52,211 bases of DNA from Methanobacteriota archaeon (GTDB taxonomy: Archaea > Thermoplasmatota > Poseidoniia > MGIII > CG-Epi1): contig JAAZXG010000005.1 in NCBI GenBank assembly GCA_014240255.1, positions 1 to 52,211 of the forward strand, written 5' to 3'. Each line of letters begins with the position of its first letter. Position 1 is the stretch's first letter. The notes below the pieces were generated by a model. It had not been told where the DNA came from and searched no databases. It worked only from the letters and a program-made list of their open reading frames with translations. Position numbers and translations under genes: made by a program. Positions 1 through 9,910 of the stretch are shown piece after piece.

Positions 1-1
1 G

Positions 2-586
2 TATTTAACCTGGCAAAATGAGATAGGTACGATGAAAGGTTCGCAAGTGTCTGGATACAAAACGAGTGAAAGAATTTTGCTACTAGGTGAGTCATATCGC
101 TCCCATCAATTTGATATGGATGATGATGGAGATGGTGATATGGATGTTATTGGTACTGCTTATACTGGAGATAAAGTATCTTGGTTTGTTAACGATGGGT
201 CACCTAGTGGAGCAGACTGGACTGCGTATTCTATTGGTACACCAAATGGTCCTATATCACTAGTTACAGTTGATTTCGATTATGATGGTGATATTGATGT
301 GCTATGCGCAGAAAGTGAGGGCGATAAAATTAAATTATATACTAATGACGGCACCCCAGATGCAGGGTGGAGTGCTACAAATATAGCTACTAATGTAGAC
401 AAGGCATCAGACATTTTTGTAGTAGATTTAGATTTTGATGGATATCTGGATGTGGTGGCAGCAATAGAAGGTGATGATGAAGTTAATTGGTATGAGACCT
501 CAGCAATCCCTGAATTTTCTAATATTTTGATGCCTATTGTTTCGGTTTTAGCTATAGTTGGATTAAATTATAGAAGAAGATTATAG
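2..586 (+). CDS. FG-GAP/VCBS-repeat surface protein, 3' portion (5' end outside window)
   Basis: The reading frame is open from base 2, before the first ATG at 32, and has no signal peptide, so this is probably the C-terminal part of a longer secreted protein. It holds three Asp-rich FG-GAP/VCBS-like calcium-binding repeats: a DDDGDGDMDV-type loop, then FDYDGDIDV and LDFDGYLDV, each followed by a W/Y-containing strand pair. Such repeats form extracellular beta-propeller blades. The C-terminus has a PEF tripeptide, a hydrophobic stretch and a basic NYRRRL end. This is the three-part layout of PEF/PGF-CTERM signals processed by archaeosortases, so surface anchoring is inferred. The stop overlaps the end of the convergent neighbour by 6 nt. 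The protein's specific role cannot be told. Confidence 0.75.
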   Translation, partial: YLTWQNEIGTMKGSQVSGYKTSERILLLGESYRSHQFDMDDDGDGDMDVIGTAYTGDKVSWFVNDGSPSGADWTAYSIGTPNGPISLVTVDFDYDGDIDVLCAESEGDKIKLYTNDGTPDAGWSATNIATNVDKASDIFVVDLDFDGYLDVVAAIEGDDEVNWYETSAIPEFSNILMPIVSVLAIVGLNYRRRL

Positions 587-2161
587 TCTAAATCGTTTTA
601 ATGAACTTGGTAGAACACACATTCCAACAAATAACATTGGTATCAGAGATTTTTTAGTTGGTTCTTGCAAATTTTCAATAATTGGATAAAACTCCGTCAA
701 ATTCCCTACAGATTCATACAGACTTGGACCATTTCCTAGATAGTAAACAGATCCTAAACGATCTCTTGAATTGGCCGGAGTTGTATCATTTCCTGAGGCA
801 CAGGTTCCCGTACATCCATCAGCAAAACCGATGTACACTCTACCTTCTAAATCAATGTGTAAATCATTAAAATCTAGAAGATTACGATTAGAACCACCAT
901 CATCCGAACGGCAATCTCCACTGTTTAGGCATATACTGCCAACCTGTACTGGATCGGAAGAAACTCGTTGCGTATGAAATACAGGATTTTCATCTAATGC
1001 ATTAAGACTGTAAGTGACATAAAGATAATGAGTAACATTTGAGGTAGCATAGTGTGCGTTTCCATTCCATGGATTCCCATCGATATCAGTTTGGTTTAAT
1101 TCACTAGCGTTTTCGCTTCCGAGATATGTAATTGCAATTCTACCTGGGTCTCCTGCTGAGGTGTGTGGGAAAGTAGCTGAAATAACTTCTACAGGACTTA
1201 CTCTAATGCTGGTTTGTTCCCAAGTCTCTCCTGAATCAATACTTCTTGACATATAAACTCCTTGGTTTTCACCTACCCATACATTGTAAGCATTGGAATC
1301 TGTGTCTGTAGCAATTTCTCCATTTTTACGAGGATTTGGTGTTCCTACATCTTGTCCCATTGTTCTTTCTTCCCAAGTAAGGCCATTGTCTTTAGAAAAA
1401 ATAATAGACGGAGTTTCTACCCTAGGTGGCAAATAAACTGTACCGTCAGGTGCACTTGTAATTGCTCCATGTAATCCCCCATTTGCTGTTGCAATTCCTA
1501 CAAGATCACCTCCAACTTCAAAAGAAGCTCCTCCATCATAACTAGTATAACATGAAATATATGCTAATTTATTATAACAAAAATATACTGCAGTTTCATA
1601 GATACTTGAACTTATTCCGCCCCCTATTCCATATCCTTCATCAGTCCATGGGCCTGAACCTAACTTGATGTGATCATTAACTGGAGCGCCTGAATCGTGA
1701 GGGTTTGCTTCCCAACTTTGTCCATCATTATCCGACCATCCTATCCATGTAGTCCAAAGCCCCATCATGTGAATATTGAATACTCTATCCGTTATTGGAT
1801 CAACCCAACCATAGGGATCATTAGTGAAGAATGCCTGCGTACCATCTGCTGTATTTTCCCATGTCAGTCCATGGTCGCATGAGCGCATTGGTTTTTCGAA
1901 TGCTATGAAAAAAATACAACCACTTGAAGTAACTCCAATACTTGGTTCAGCTCCTTGTTCTCCTACATCACTGAAAACAAAATCCATGGCGAGGGGCTCA
2001 CCTTCAATTGAGGTCCCATTAGGACCAGTAACAAAAGTTCCATTAGGGAGTGAAGGTTCTTCAATAACTATCGGTTCTTTTGGTTCATCTTCTAGACAAC
2101 CAGTAATGCTAGTTAGAGTGAGCATAAAGCAAATCGCTATAACTGGTGCATTTAATTTCAT
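581..2161 (-). CDS. Secreted lipoprotein with BNR/sialidase-like propeller repeats
   Basis: The ATG at 2161 is preferred over the upstream in-frame ATG at 2221 because it places a signal peptide at the N-terminus (MKLNAPVIAICFMLTL) with a lipobox ending in Cys (SITGC). The predicted 526-residue mature protein is therefore lipid-anchored outside the cell. Asp-box (BNR) motifs of the S-x-D-x-G-x-[ST]-[WF] type recur: SDNDGQSWE, SYDGGASFE, SKDNGLTWE and SIDSGETWE. This indicates a sialidase-like six-blade propeller. Sialidase catalytic residues could not be identified, so glycan binding or hydrolysis is only a guess. A second hydrophobic segment with a basic end (SLIPMLFVGMCVL, then KRFRL) lies at the extreme C-terminus, which is odd for a lipoprotein and might be another anchoring signal. 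Confidence 0.8.
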   Translation of the reverse strand: MKLNAPVIAICFMLTLTSITGCLEDEPKEPIVIEEPSLPNGTFVTGPNGTSIEGEPLAMDFVFSDVGEQGAEPSIGVTSSGCIFFIAFEKPMRSCDHGLTWENTADGTQAFFTNDPYGWVDPITDRVFNIHMMGLWTTWIGWSDNDGQSWEANPHDSGAPVNDHIKLGSGPWTDEGYGIGGGISSSIYETAVYFCYNKLAYISCYTSYDGGASFEVGGDLVGIATANGGLHGAITSAPDGTVYLPPRVETPSIIFSKDNGLTWEERTMGQDVGTPNPRKNGEIATDTDSNAYNVWVGENQGVYMSRSIDSGETWEQTSIRVSPVEVISATFPHTSAGDPGRIAITYLGSENASELNQTDIDGNPWNGNAHYATSNVTHYLYVTYSLNALDENPVFHTQRVSSDPVQVGSICLNSGDCRSDDGGSNRNLLDFNDLHIDLEGRVYIGFADGCTGTCASGNDTTPANSRDRLGSVYYLGNGPSLYESVGNLTEFYPIIENLQEPTKKSLIPMLFVGMCVLPSSLKRFRL

Positions 2162-2232
2162 GATATAACTGTATTTGGAGTCAGCATCATAATATTTATC
2201 CCAAAATTTAGCTATTTCCATTCTAAACTAGA

Positions 2233-3492
2233 TTACCAACCATAGGTTTCTGTAACCTTGAGACTTGCTTTAATTTTCAGAAGTTTACCAGCCATGGGCA
2301 ATAAATCTGGATTTTTAATCAAAATACCTAACATTTTGTGCCATGGTAAATTTGAATAATTTCGTCCCTCATAAATGTCACCAATTAAATTTAGAGTTCT
2401 TTTATCTAAAGAATAAATTAGTTTAGATTGGTCAACGAATTTCTGTTGTGTCCATGGTTGTCTTTTGAGAATTCGGTCATACCATATGTGTGATTCTAAA
2501 TCAGGATGTAATGATTTTCCACAAGAATCCCAATATCGTCCTCTTAGTTCATGGCAATTAATAGCATGTGAAGGAGGTGTAAGTGTTCCAGTTCCCAGCT
2601 CATTTCGAATAGCGATTGCAGCATATTCTCCAGATAACATTCCGACATGAACGCCTCCTTTAGTAATTGGATTTGTTAATCCAGCCGAATCTCCAATAAC
2701 ATAGGCATCTTTTGTTGCAAATTGAGGGATAGGTCCATCTCTTGGTATTAGTCCTCCGTTTTGCTTGTCACCAAGTTCGTTTTTTATTCTTTTATCGGGT
2801 TCAACACTCATATGTTCACGACAGAAATAGTCTAATCCTTTTTTTGCACCGTTTGTTGATACTATTCCAACATTAAAAATCCCATCACGAGGAAAAACCC
2901 AAACATATCCTTCTGCAAACATGGGGTCTATGTAAAAATCAAAGTAATCAGTATCTGGAAAATCTACGTCACTAGTTTTGAATTTATATTGAAGACCAGG
3001 CAGTAATCGAAGTTTATCATTTCCTTTAAGGCCAACTTGTGTTACAATATTTGGTACACGTCCTTCTGCGATAACAAGCTGTTTAGCTTTCGCTACTTTT
3101 CCATCCTTGGAAAAGAGGCTCCAGTGATCATTTTCTTTTGTAACTCTAGATATTTTTAAATTTTCATGACGTTCAACACCTGCAGCCACAGCATCATCCG
3201 ATATGGTTCTATCTAATCCCCAACGGTGTATTGAGTATCCAGGTGACATCAATCCTACAGACTTACCGTTTGGCATTCTTATTCTGTTACCTTTAACTTC
3301 TCTAATTGCCCAATCGCCTACAGGATAGTTGGTATGCTCCAGAGCAATTTTACCTAAACCTTCTCCACAGTGTATAGGGTCTCCTACACGTTTTTTTCTA
3401 TCGAAAGCAATAACTGAATGTCCGGCTTCAGCTAGGCGTAATGCTGCAATACCTCCTGCAGGTCCTTGTCCAATTACAGCTACATCATACAT
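2233..3492 (-). CDS. Geranylgeranyl reductase family FAD-dependent oxidoreductase
   Basis: This 419-residue flavoprotein has an N-terminal Rossmann FAD motif (GQGPAGG, residues 8-14), the family C-G-E-G element at 42-45, the substrate-region signature YVWVFP at 196-201 and a second FAD motif (IGDSAG) near 265. Family members reduce the isoprenoid double bonds of digeranylgeranylglycerophospholipids, producing saturated archaeal ether lipids at the membrane. Some relatives act on other prenyl groups or have other oxidoreductase roles. A second family member lies at 35338-36516 and a prenyl synthase at 45546-46526, supporting a lipid role. Start ATG is at 3492. The gene is followed with little spacing by the BNR lipoprotein on the same strand and may be cotranscribed with the nitrilase gene upstream. 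Confidence 0.88.
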   Translation of the reverse strand: MYDVAVIGQGPAGGIAALRLAEAGHSVIAFDRKKRVGDPIHCGEGLGKIALEHTNYPVGDWAIREVKGNRIRMPNGKSVGLMSPGYSIHRWGLDRTISDDAVAAGVERHENLKISRVTKENDHWSLFSKDGKVAKAKQLVIAEGRVPNIVTQVGLKGNDKLRLLPGLQYKFKTSDVDFPDTDYFDFYIDPMFAEGYVWVFPRDGIFNVGIVSTNGAKKGLDYFCREHMSVEPDKRIKNELGDKQNGGLIPRDGPIPQFATKDAYVIGDSAGLTNPITKGGVHVGMLSGEYAAIAIRNELGTGTLTPPSHAINCHELRGRYWDSCGKSLHPDLESHIWYDRILKRQPWTQQKFVDQSKLIYSLDKRTLNLIGDIYEGRNYSNLPWHKMLGILIKNPDLLPMAGKLLKIKASLKVTETYGW

Positions 3493-3522
3493 GTGAGGTC
3501 CGATTGGGACTTGATAATAAGG

Positions 3523-4326
3523 CTACTCTTTTTTTTTAGAATCTCGCAAAACTGGCCTAGCCTCTCGAAATCTTTCCAATTCTTCAAACTTTAATTCACA
3601 AACGATTACACCTTCTTCAAAACTAGGCATTTCAGAAATAGTTTTTCCTCTTGGATCTACTACTAAAGATTCTCCAGCAAAAGTTAGGCTTCCTTGTGTA
3701 CCTATATTATTCGAATATGCGTAAAAACAGGTTGTTTCAATTGCTCTTGCAGGCAACATCCTATGAAATAAGGGTCTAGATGTTGTTGGACTAGCAGATA
3801 AATTTATTATTAGATCAGCACTATTATGTGCTAAATCCATTGAAGTTTCAGGAAAAAAGATATCATAACAAATTTGAACTCCAATCTTTCCAAAAGGAGT
3901 ATCAAAAACATTACTTTCTTTTCCTTCACCAAAATACATTTTTTCTTCGAAGGGTCCAAAATTAGGTAAAAAACGTTTTTGATAATGTCCAATATATCCT
4001 TTAGGTCCAATCATGATTGCAGAGTTGAAAAGGGATTTTCCAGATTTTTCAACAATTCCAGTAAGAATATGAATTTCAAATTTTTTAGCTAATTCACAAA
4101 TTCCATTCTGTGCAATTGCAGAACTTGGTATTTTTTCAGCTGTTGCACTATAATTGTCTCTTAAATTATATCCAGTAATAAAAAGTTCAGGAAAAACAAT
4201 TAAATCTAGATTTGAATCAGACTTTTTTTGAGCCTCTATAATCATTTTTTCCATTATTTCTAGATTTTTAGAGATATCACCGAGAATAATTGGTGCTTGA
4301 CCTATTGCCAAATACATAGAGCCCAT
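3523..4326 (-). CDS. Carbon-nitrogen hydrolase (nitrilase superfamily), candidate glutaminase partner of NadE
   Basis: The full nitrilase-fold catalytic triad is present: Glu47 in FPELF, Lys117 in YQKRFLP and Cys153 in QICYD. The stretch after the catalytic Lys (FLPNFGPFEEKMYF) resembles the corresponding LPNYGVFDE-type segment of the glutaminase domain of glutamine-dependent NAD synthetases. The gene is divergent from nadE, 63 bp away, and that NadE lacks such a domain. The inference is a stand-alone glutaminase or amidase that could feed ammonia to NadE. An omega-amidase or ureidopropionase-like activity is the alternative. Two starts are possible, ATG 4326 (GAGGGG a few bases upstream) or ATG 4317. 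At 267 residues it has the normal single-domain length. Confidence 0.8.
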   Translation of the reverse strand: MGSMYLAIGQAPIILGDISKNLEIMEKMIIEAQKKSDSNLDLIVFPELFITGYNLRDNYSATAEKIPSSAIAQNGICELAKKFEIHILTGIVEKSGKSLFNSAIMIGPKGYIGHYQKRFLPNFGPFEEKMYFGEGKESNVFDTPFGKIGVQICYDIFFPETSMDLAHNSADLIINLSASPTTSRPLFHRMLPARAIETTCFYAYSNNIGTQGSLTFAGESLVVDPRGKTISEMPSFEEGVIVCELKFEELERFREARPVLRDSKKKE

Positions 4327-4389
4327 TTGCCCCTCTTAATAATAGATGTTATTGCTTAATTTCAATAAGGCCTTTGTTCTGAAACAAAT

Positions 4390-5193
4390 GTGGACCTAAT
4401 AGCCGATACACAAAAAATCATTGAGCAATTCATTCAGACTAGAGTGAATGATGCAGGCGCGGAAGGTGTTGTTCTAGGTTTATCGGGAGGAATCGATTCA
4501 GCAGTAACTCTAGCTTTGTCAGTCTCAGCCCTGGGATCTGAAAATGTTGTTGGCTTAATTATGCCTTTTAATACATCCGAGTCAATTACTCTTGCTTCAG
4601 ATCATGCTAAAAAATTAGGTGTAAAAACTATGGAATACAATATTTCAGATATTGTTTCTTCATTTAAAGAAGTAAGCAATATGTATTCTACCAAAGCAGC
4701 AGAGGGTAATTTACACTCAAGGATTCGAATGTCTCTTTTGTATGGTGAAGCATTTTCTTCTAATTATCTTGTAATTGGAACTTCAAATAAATCGGAACTT
4801 TTGATTGGATATTATACTAAGTGGGGCGACGGTGCTTCAGATTTCCTTCCCATAGGGGATTTGTATAAAAGTCAAGTTTATGAAATTTCTAAAGATTTGG
4901 ATGTTCCTTTGGAAATAAGAAACAGACCTCCAACTGCTGAATTATGGGAAGGTCAAACCGATGAATCTGAATTAGGAATAGATTATCTTACGCTGGATCT
5001 AATATTGCTAGGTTTAGAAAGACAAATTTCTAAAAAAGAGTTGAGTTCAAACAGCAATATAGATTTAGATTTAATTATAAAAATTGAAAATTTAATCAAA
5101 TTATCGATTCATAAGCGGGTGTTTCCACCAGTTTGTAAGATAGGTCGAAGGACAGTAGGTTTGGACTGGCGGGAAACGATAGGAAGTAAATAA
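4390..5193 (+). CDS. nadE: NH3-dependent NAD+ synthetase
   Basis: NadE adenylates nicotinic acid adenine dinucleotide and amidates it to NAD+, the last step of NAD synthesis, in the cytoplasm. The PP-loop ATP-binding motif SGGIDS is at residues 32-37. The downstream family block GTSNKSELLIGYYTKWGD is followed by a DFLPIGDLYKSQV-type segment. Its 267 residues match the short ammonia-using form, with no N-terminal glutaminase domain. The start is a GTG. A nitrilase-family protein is encoded divergently just upstream, which may be the missing ammonia-releasing partner. A perfect 8-bp inverted repeat overlaps the stop codon. Confidence 0.93.
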   Translation: MDLIADTQKIIEQFIQTRVNDAGAEGVVLGLSGGIDSAVTLALSVSALGSENVVGLIMPFNTSESITLASDHAKKLGVKTMEYNISDIVSSFKEVSNMYSTKAAEGNLHSRIRMSLLYGEAFSSNYLVIGTSNKSELLIGYYTKWGDGASDFLPIGDLYKSQVYEISKDLDVPLEIRNRPPTAELWEGQTDESELGIDYLTLDLILLGLERQISKKELSSNSNIDLDLIIKIENLIKLSIHKRVFPPVCKIGRRTVGLDWRETIGSK

Positions 5194-5220
5194 TTTAAAA
5201 TTTACTTATTACGTCTTTTG
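5184..5220 (+). terminator. Inverted repeat followed by T-rich tract at the nadE 3' end
   Basis: AAGTAAAT at 5184-5191 and ATTTACTT at 5200-5207 are perfect reverse complements around an 8-nt A/T loop, and a TCTTTTG tract follows at 5214-5220. The repeat includes part of the nadE stop codon. The stem is AT-rich and weak. Archaeal termination mostly uses T-runs, and several longer T-runs follow (about 5277, 5296 and 5344), so the terminator call is tentative. Confidence 0.35.
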
Positions 5221-5463
5221 ACGAACCAAGTAGTTATCTTATTTTATTGGCTAATATTGTGGAACCAACATGCCTTTTTTGTTAACTTATGCTATTTTTT
5301 TACCTTTTCCGAGGTGGTAGTACCCCTAAAAATGGATAAAACCTTTTTTTTTAAAACATATGTAATGCTTATTATATGGATGCTCAATAGCGGGAGACCG
5401 ATGAAATTAACACAAATTATGGTAATGTATGAATCGCTCCAGCCACCTTTGGGGGTGGCTTGA
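5194..5463 (+). promoter_or_regulatory. Long intergenic leader of nrdJ
   Basis: These 270 nt lack a convincing gene; an open frame from a TTG at 5218 encodes a low-complexity hydrophobic peptide with no recognisable features. The region contains several T-runs, a TATA-like element TTATTATATGG around 5370-5379 and a G/C hairpin directly before the nrdJ start. If the TATA-like element is used, the mRNA leader is about 60-70 nt, unusually long for this window. No cobalamin-riboswitch consensus box was recognised, although NrdJ uses adenosylcobalamin. Confidence 0.4.
5441..5460 (+). promoter_or_regulatory. 7-bp hairpin immediately upstream of the nrdJ start
   Basis: AGCCACC (5441-5447) and GGTGGCT (5454-5460) are perfect complements separated by a 6-nt loop. 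It is GC-rich in an AT-rich intergenic region. It ends 3 nt before the TTG at 5464 and 24 nt before the alternative TTG at 5485. This placement would allow it to mask the translation start if it lies in the mRNA. Function is inferred only. Confidence 0.45.
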
Positions 5464-8400
5464 TTGCCAGCTAAATTAAATGGCTTGAAAATAGAGCGTA
5501 AGTTTACTGAGAGTGGTAAGGATCCGTTTCAAAAATTAAGTTGGAGTAAAAGGGATGTAGAAATTCGTAATTTTGATGGAACTGTTGCTTTTTCAATGAA
5601 AAATGTTAACCTTCCAGATAATTACAGTCAAGTAGCATCTAATGTTCTTTCACAAAAATATCTTCGAAAAGCCGGAATTCCTAAAAAATTGAAGAAGGTC
5701 AGAGAAAAGGGTGTACCTATTTGGCTCCAAAAGAGTGTTCCAGATCATAAAGCTTTGGAAGATTTACCTGAAGATGAAAGATATGGTGAAGAGGTTGATG
5801 GAAAACAAACGTTTAGACGTCTAGCCGGCACCTGGACTTATTGGGGATGGAAACATGGTTATTTTGGAAGTGAAGAAGATGCTAGGGCCTATTATGATGA
5901 AATGTGTTTTATGCTTGCTTTTCAGATGGTTTCACCTAATTCACCGCAATGGTTCAACACAGGATTGAATTGGGCTTATGGTATTGAAGGCCCCCCTCAG
6001 GGGCATTATTTTGTTAATCCAGATACAGAGAAGTTGGAAAGCTCAACTAATGCATATGAACATCCACAACCTCATGCATGTTTTATTCAATCAGTATCAG
6101 ATGATTTAGTTAGTGAAGGCGGTATTATGGATTTATGGACTCGTGAAGCGAGATTATTTAAATTTGGTTCAGGAACTGGTAGTAATTTTTCTAGAATAAG
6201 AGGCGAGGGTGAACCCCTTTCTGGTGGTGGAATGTCTTCAGGTCTGATGTCTTTTTTAAGAATAGGTGATCGTGCAGCCGGAGCCATCAAATCAGGTGGA
6301 ACCACACGTCGTGCAGCTAAAATGGTTTGTTTAGATATGGATCATCCAGATATTGAAGCTTTTATTAATTGGAAGTTAACTGAAGAAGAGAAAGTTGCAG
6401 CTCTTGTCTCGGGTTCTCAACATCTTCAAAATCATGCTAATGAGATTTTAGCATCAATTCAAGCTCATCCTGAGGATAGTACTCGTTTTGATCAATCTAA
6501 GAATAAGCCTCTGGCTTTATCTATAAATTCTGCAATTAAAGCATATATTCCAGAAAATTTGATTGCGAGAGTATTAGAATTAGGTCAACAAGGTTATACT
6601 CAAATCGAGATGGACACTTATGACACCTCTTGGGAAGGTGAAGCTTATTCTACAGTTTCAGGTCAAAATAGTAATAATTCAGTTCGTGTAAGCAATGATT
6701 TCATGGATGCAGTTATAAATGAAAAAAATTGGGATTTATATTGGAGAACTGAATTAGATAATGCCAAAGAGCAAAGTCGTAAACCTAAAGCCTGTAAAAC
6801 TATTCCAGCAAATGATCTTTGGGATAATATTTCAAGAGCGGCTTGGTCATGTGCTGATCCTGGTTTGCAATATGATACAACAATTAATGAATGGCATACG
6901 TGTTCTCCAGATGGATTGATTAATGGCAGTAATCCATGTTCTGAGTATATGTTTTTGGATGATACAGCTTGTAATTTAGCTAGTTTAAATTTAGTTAAAT
7001 ATTATAACAAAGAAACAATGCAATTTCAAACAGAAGAGTACAATCATTCTATTAGATTATGGACTGTGGCTCTTGAAATTTCAGTATTGATGGCCCAATT
7101 TCCTTCTATGGCTATTGCTCAACGAAGTTATGATTATCGAACACTAGGCCTAGGTTATGCTAACATTGGTTCATTATTGATGCGTATGGGTATACCTTAT
7201 GATGATAACCGAGCTTCAGCAATATGTGGTGCATTAACTTCAATGCTTGGTGGAGTATCATATGCAACTAGTGCTGAAATGGCTGCAGTTAAGGGGCCAT
7301 TCCCAAGATATGAGCACAATAAAGATAATATGCTTAGAGTAATGAGAAATCATCGAAGAGCAGCATACAATGCGCTAGATGAAGAATATGAAGGTTTAAC
7401 AATTAAACCGAGAGGAATAGATTCAAATTATTGTCCAGAGTATTTACTTAAATCTGCACAAAGTTGCTGGGATCAGGTAATTGATTTAGGAGAAAAACAT
7501 GGTTTCCGTAACGCCCAATCAACAGTCATAGCACCAACCGGTACAATTGGAATTGTTATGGATTGTGATACAACCGGAATAGAACCTGATTTTGCACTTG
7601 TTAAGTTCAAGACATTAGCAGGTGGAGGGATGCTCCGGATAATTAATCAATCTGTACCTGCTGCGTTAGATCGTCTTGGATATGACAATTTACAATCCGA
7701 ACAAATTGTTGATTACATTATAGGTTCTGGAACTTTTGAAGGTTCACCAGAGATAAATACAGAATCGTTGAAAAAGAAAGGTTTGACTCCAGACATAATT
7801 AATTCACTTGAATCACAGATTAGTAAATTTACCTCAATGAATCATTTAATCACTGTGACGAGTATTGGGTCTGATTTTTGTAAAGATAAATTAAGAGTTA
7901 ACGAATCAAGTTTGGATGATTTTTCTTTTGATTTATTACGTCATTTAGGATTTACTAATGCACAGATTACTGCCGCTAATGATTTTATTTTTGGACGGCT
8001 TACAATTGAAGGAGCTCCACATATTAAGGACAAAGATTTACCTGTTTTTGATTGTGCAAATAAGTGTGGTCAATACGGTACTCGGTCTATTGCTTGGAGC
8101 GCACATATTAACATAATGTCTGCAGCTCAACCTTTCATTTCAGGTGCTATATCAAAGACAATTAATATGCCACATGAATCAACTATAGATGATATCAAAC
8201 AAGCATACATGGATTCATGGCGTGGTATGATTAAGGCCAATGCTTTATACCGTGATAGTTCAAAATTAAGTCAACCACTAATGTCTGGTACTGTTTTGAA
8301 AGTGGATATAGCTGAAGAAGAAGATTTACTTGCTGAAGGATTGATTAGTACTCAAAAAGCAGTTGAAGTGATGGCCGATGCATTACCGATGTCTGATGCT

Positions 8401-9153
8401 AAACCTTTAGCCCGTAAAATAGTAACTAGATATATAGCCCAAAGAAGACGTCTTCCAAATAAGAGAGGTGGATATATTCAGAAAGCTAGCATAGGTGGCC
8501 ATAATGTATATCTTCATACTGGTGAATATGTTGACGGCAGTCTTGGTGAAATTTTTATTGATATGCATAAAGAAGGTGCAGCTTTCAAGGCATTAACTAA
8601 TGCTTTTGCAATTGCAGTAAGTTTAGGTTTACAGCATGGTGTTCCTCTGAAAGAATTTGTTGATGCTTTTGTTTTTACTAGATATGAACCTAATGGTCCC
8701 GTAATTGGTAATGACCGAATTAAGATGTCTACAAGTATTCTGGATTATATCTTTAGAGATTTAGCAGTTAATTATCTTGATAGGAATGATTTAGCCCATG
8801 TTAAACCTGAAGATCTTAAACCAGATATTGTAAGGAGCGAAGGTGAAACTGAGACTGAATTCAATTTGAATGCTGGATTAAGTCCTGCTGGAGATTCAAC
8901 TGATGGCCATGAAATACAACTTACTTTAGATGAATTACAACTAAATACTGCAGACACTTCTTCTTTACAAACAGATTTTACAGAAGTATCACAGGCTTCA
9001 TATCCACAGTCTTCTGAGAATAATTCAGCCGAAGAAGCCAGTAAATTTGGATTTGAGGGCGATCCTTGTCCAGAGTGCGGTCAATTTACTTTAGTATCTA
9101 ATGGGAGTTGCTTGAAATGCGTAAGTTGCGGTTCAACAACGGGTTGCTCTTAG
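5464..9153 (+). CDS. nrdJ: Adenosylcobalamin-dependent (class II) ribonucleotide reductase
   Basis: NrdJ reduces ribonucleotides to deoxyribonucleotides using a B12-generated thiyl radical. The 1229-residue protein has the typical full NrdJ length. Visible elements are a redox Cys206 (HACFIQS), a metal/phosphate-loop region rich in Gly ([20 protein letters not shown]), the catalytic block NPCSEY with Cys492, then Cys503 in [10 protein letters not shown], and the phosphate-binding segment [16 protein letters not shown]. The C-terminal tail carries a Cys-rich zinc-ribbon-like module with Cys1202, 1205, 1216, 1219 and 1222, plus a final Cys1228, as in many NrdJ proteins that need thioredoxin/glutaredoxin reduction. 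An in-frame TGA precedes the TTG at 5464; a second TTG at 5485 (giving [11 protein letters not shown]) fits the family start equally well. Confidence 0.95.
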   Translation: MPAKLNGLKIERKFTESGKDPFQKLSWSKRDVEIRNFDGTVAFSMKNVNLPDNYSQVASNVLSQKYLRKAGIPKKLKKVREKGVPIWLQKSVPDHKALEDLPEDERYGEEVDGKQTFRRLAGTWTYWGWKHGYFGSEEDARAYYDEMCFMLAFQMVSPNSPQWFNTGLNWAYGIEGPPQGHYFVNPDTEKLESSTNAYEHPQPHACFIQSVSDDLVSEGGIMDLWTREARLFKFGSGTGSNFSRIRGEGEPLSGGGMSSGLMSFLRIGDRAAGAIKSGGTTRRAAKMVCLDMDHPDIEAFINWKLTEEEKVAALVSGSQHLQNHANEILASIQAHPEDSTRFDQSKNKPLALSINSAIKAYIPENLIARVLELGQQGYTQIEMDTYDTSWEGEAYSTVSGQNSNNSVRVSNDFMDAVINEKNWDLYWRTELDNAKEQSRKPKACKTIPANDLWDNISRAAWSCADPGLQYDTTINEWHTCSPDGLINGSNPCSEYMFLDDTACNLASLNLVKYYNKETMQFQTEEYNHSIRLWTVALEISVLMAQFPSMAIAQRSYDYRTLGLGYANIGSLLMRMGIPYDDNRASAICGALTSMLGGVSYATSAEMAAVKGPFPRYEHNKDNMLRVMRNHRRAAYNALDEEYEGLTIKPRGIDSNYCPEYLLKSAQSCWDQVIDLGEKHGFRNAQSTVIAPTGTIGIVMDCDTTGIEPDFALVKFKTLAGGGMLRIINQSVPAALDRLGYDNLQSEQIVDYIIGSGTFEGSPEINTESLKKKGLTPDIINSLESQISKFTSMNHLITVTSIGSDFCKDKLRVNESSLDDFSFDLLRHLGFTNAQITAANDFIFGRLTIEGAPHIKDKDLPVFDCANKCGQYGTRSIAWSAHINIMSAAQPFISGAISKTINMPHESTIDDIKQAYMDSWRGMIKANALYRDSSKLSQPLMSGTVLKVDIAEEEDLLAEGLISTQKAVEVMADALPMSDAKPLARKIVTRYIAQRRRLPNKRGGYIQKASIGGHNVYLHTGEYVDGSLGEIFIDMHKEGAAFKALTNAFAIAVSLGLQHGVPLKEFVDAFVFTRYEPNGPVIGNDRIKMSTSILDYIFRDLAVNYLDRNDLAHVKPEDLKPDIVRSEGETETEFNLNAGLSPAGDSTDGHEIQLTLDELQLNTADTSSLQTDFTEVSQASYPQSSENNSAEEASKFGFEGDPCPECGQFTLVSNGSCLKCVSCGSTTGCS

Positions 9154-9193
9154 TTAGAAAAACTAAATAAGCCCAAGTCAACTGCATCAAATA

Positions 9194-9910
9194 ATGGGAT
9201 TAGGAGAAAATCTTGATAATGCGATGGCCAAATTCGAGAATTATAACAATAGAGAAGTCTATAGAATTGGAAATTATAGTATAACTGGCCGCCTCGTTTC
9301 AGGTTTTATAGGTTTTTTTGTTATTATCCTAATGCTAATGGTAACGTTCTCATCAGCAGCTAATTCACTTATGGTCTCTGATTTAGGTGGAAGTAAAGCC
9401 TTTATTGGTGATTTAGTTATTACTGAAGTCGAAGGGCCTTCTATTTCAGGCACTTTAGATCCTGGTGATTCTATTGATTTTGGCTATATTGTCAGTGAGA
9501 TGGATTGGGATCATGTAGATAATCTCAGGATTTCCTATTTTGATGTTATAGTTGATTGGGATGCAAATGGAGGTGCCGGAGGAGGACGTCAAGTTACATT
9601 TGACGTTTCATCACAGAACAATACAAGTGGTCAAAGCCAAACAGATAATGGTGGTGGAGGAATAATAACAATCCCATGGACCGTTAACCAAGAAATTATG
9701 TTAAATAATGAAACTATTTCGAATAATGCAGATAGTGCCGTGGCTTTTGTGTCTAATTTAGAGGTTCCTGGCGAATGGATTGGTGGAACTTTCACATTTA
9801 GTTCTAGCAGTGCAGGTAGCATTCTACTTTCAGAATCGGTTGATTATACTATATCCCTTAAAATGTATACTTGGGATCTTCAAAATATAAGGGAGATTCA
9901 AGAGTTATAA
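9194..9910 (+). CDS. Single-span exported protein of unknown function
   Basis: I do not recognise a family. The first 40 residues are cytoplasmic and polar. One membrane segment follows (LVSGFIGFFVIILMLMVTF, about residues 36-54), and the remaining ~180 residues are Ser/Thr/Asn/Gly/Asp-rich and probably external beta-sandwich. A Gly-rich loop (DANGGAGGGRQ) and a Gly run near residue 150 separate two halves. The stop codon overlaps the TYW1 start (TAATG), so the two are probably cotranscribed, but no functional link to tRNA modification is evident. A short inverted repeat (TTAGTT...AACTAA, 9150-9166) lies at the end of the preceding nrdJ gene. Confidence 0.7.
   Translation: MGLGENLDNAMAKFENYNNREVYRIGNYSITGRLVSGFIGFFVIILMLMVTFSSAANSLMVSDLGGSKAFIGDLVITEVEGPSISGTLDPGDSIDFGYIVSEMDWDHVDNLRISYFDVIVDWDANGGAGGGRQVTFDVSSQNNTSGQSQTDNGGGGIITIPWTVNQEIMLNNETISNNADSAVAFVSNLEVPGEWIGGTFTFSSSSAGSILLSESVDYTISLKMYTWDLQNIREIQEL

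Noticed and set aside
5218-5463. Open frame of 81 codons from a TTG upstream of nrdJ
   Set aside because: Low-complexity hydrophobic product from AT-rich sequence, no motif or SD, and it spans the nrdJ promoter and hairpin. Treated as leader.
5194-5463. Cobalamin riboswitch before the B12-dependent RNR
   Set aside because: The characteristic conserved boxes could not be found on reading the sequence. An Infernal search with the Rfam cobalamin models would decide it.
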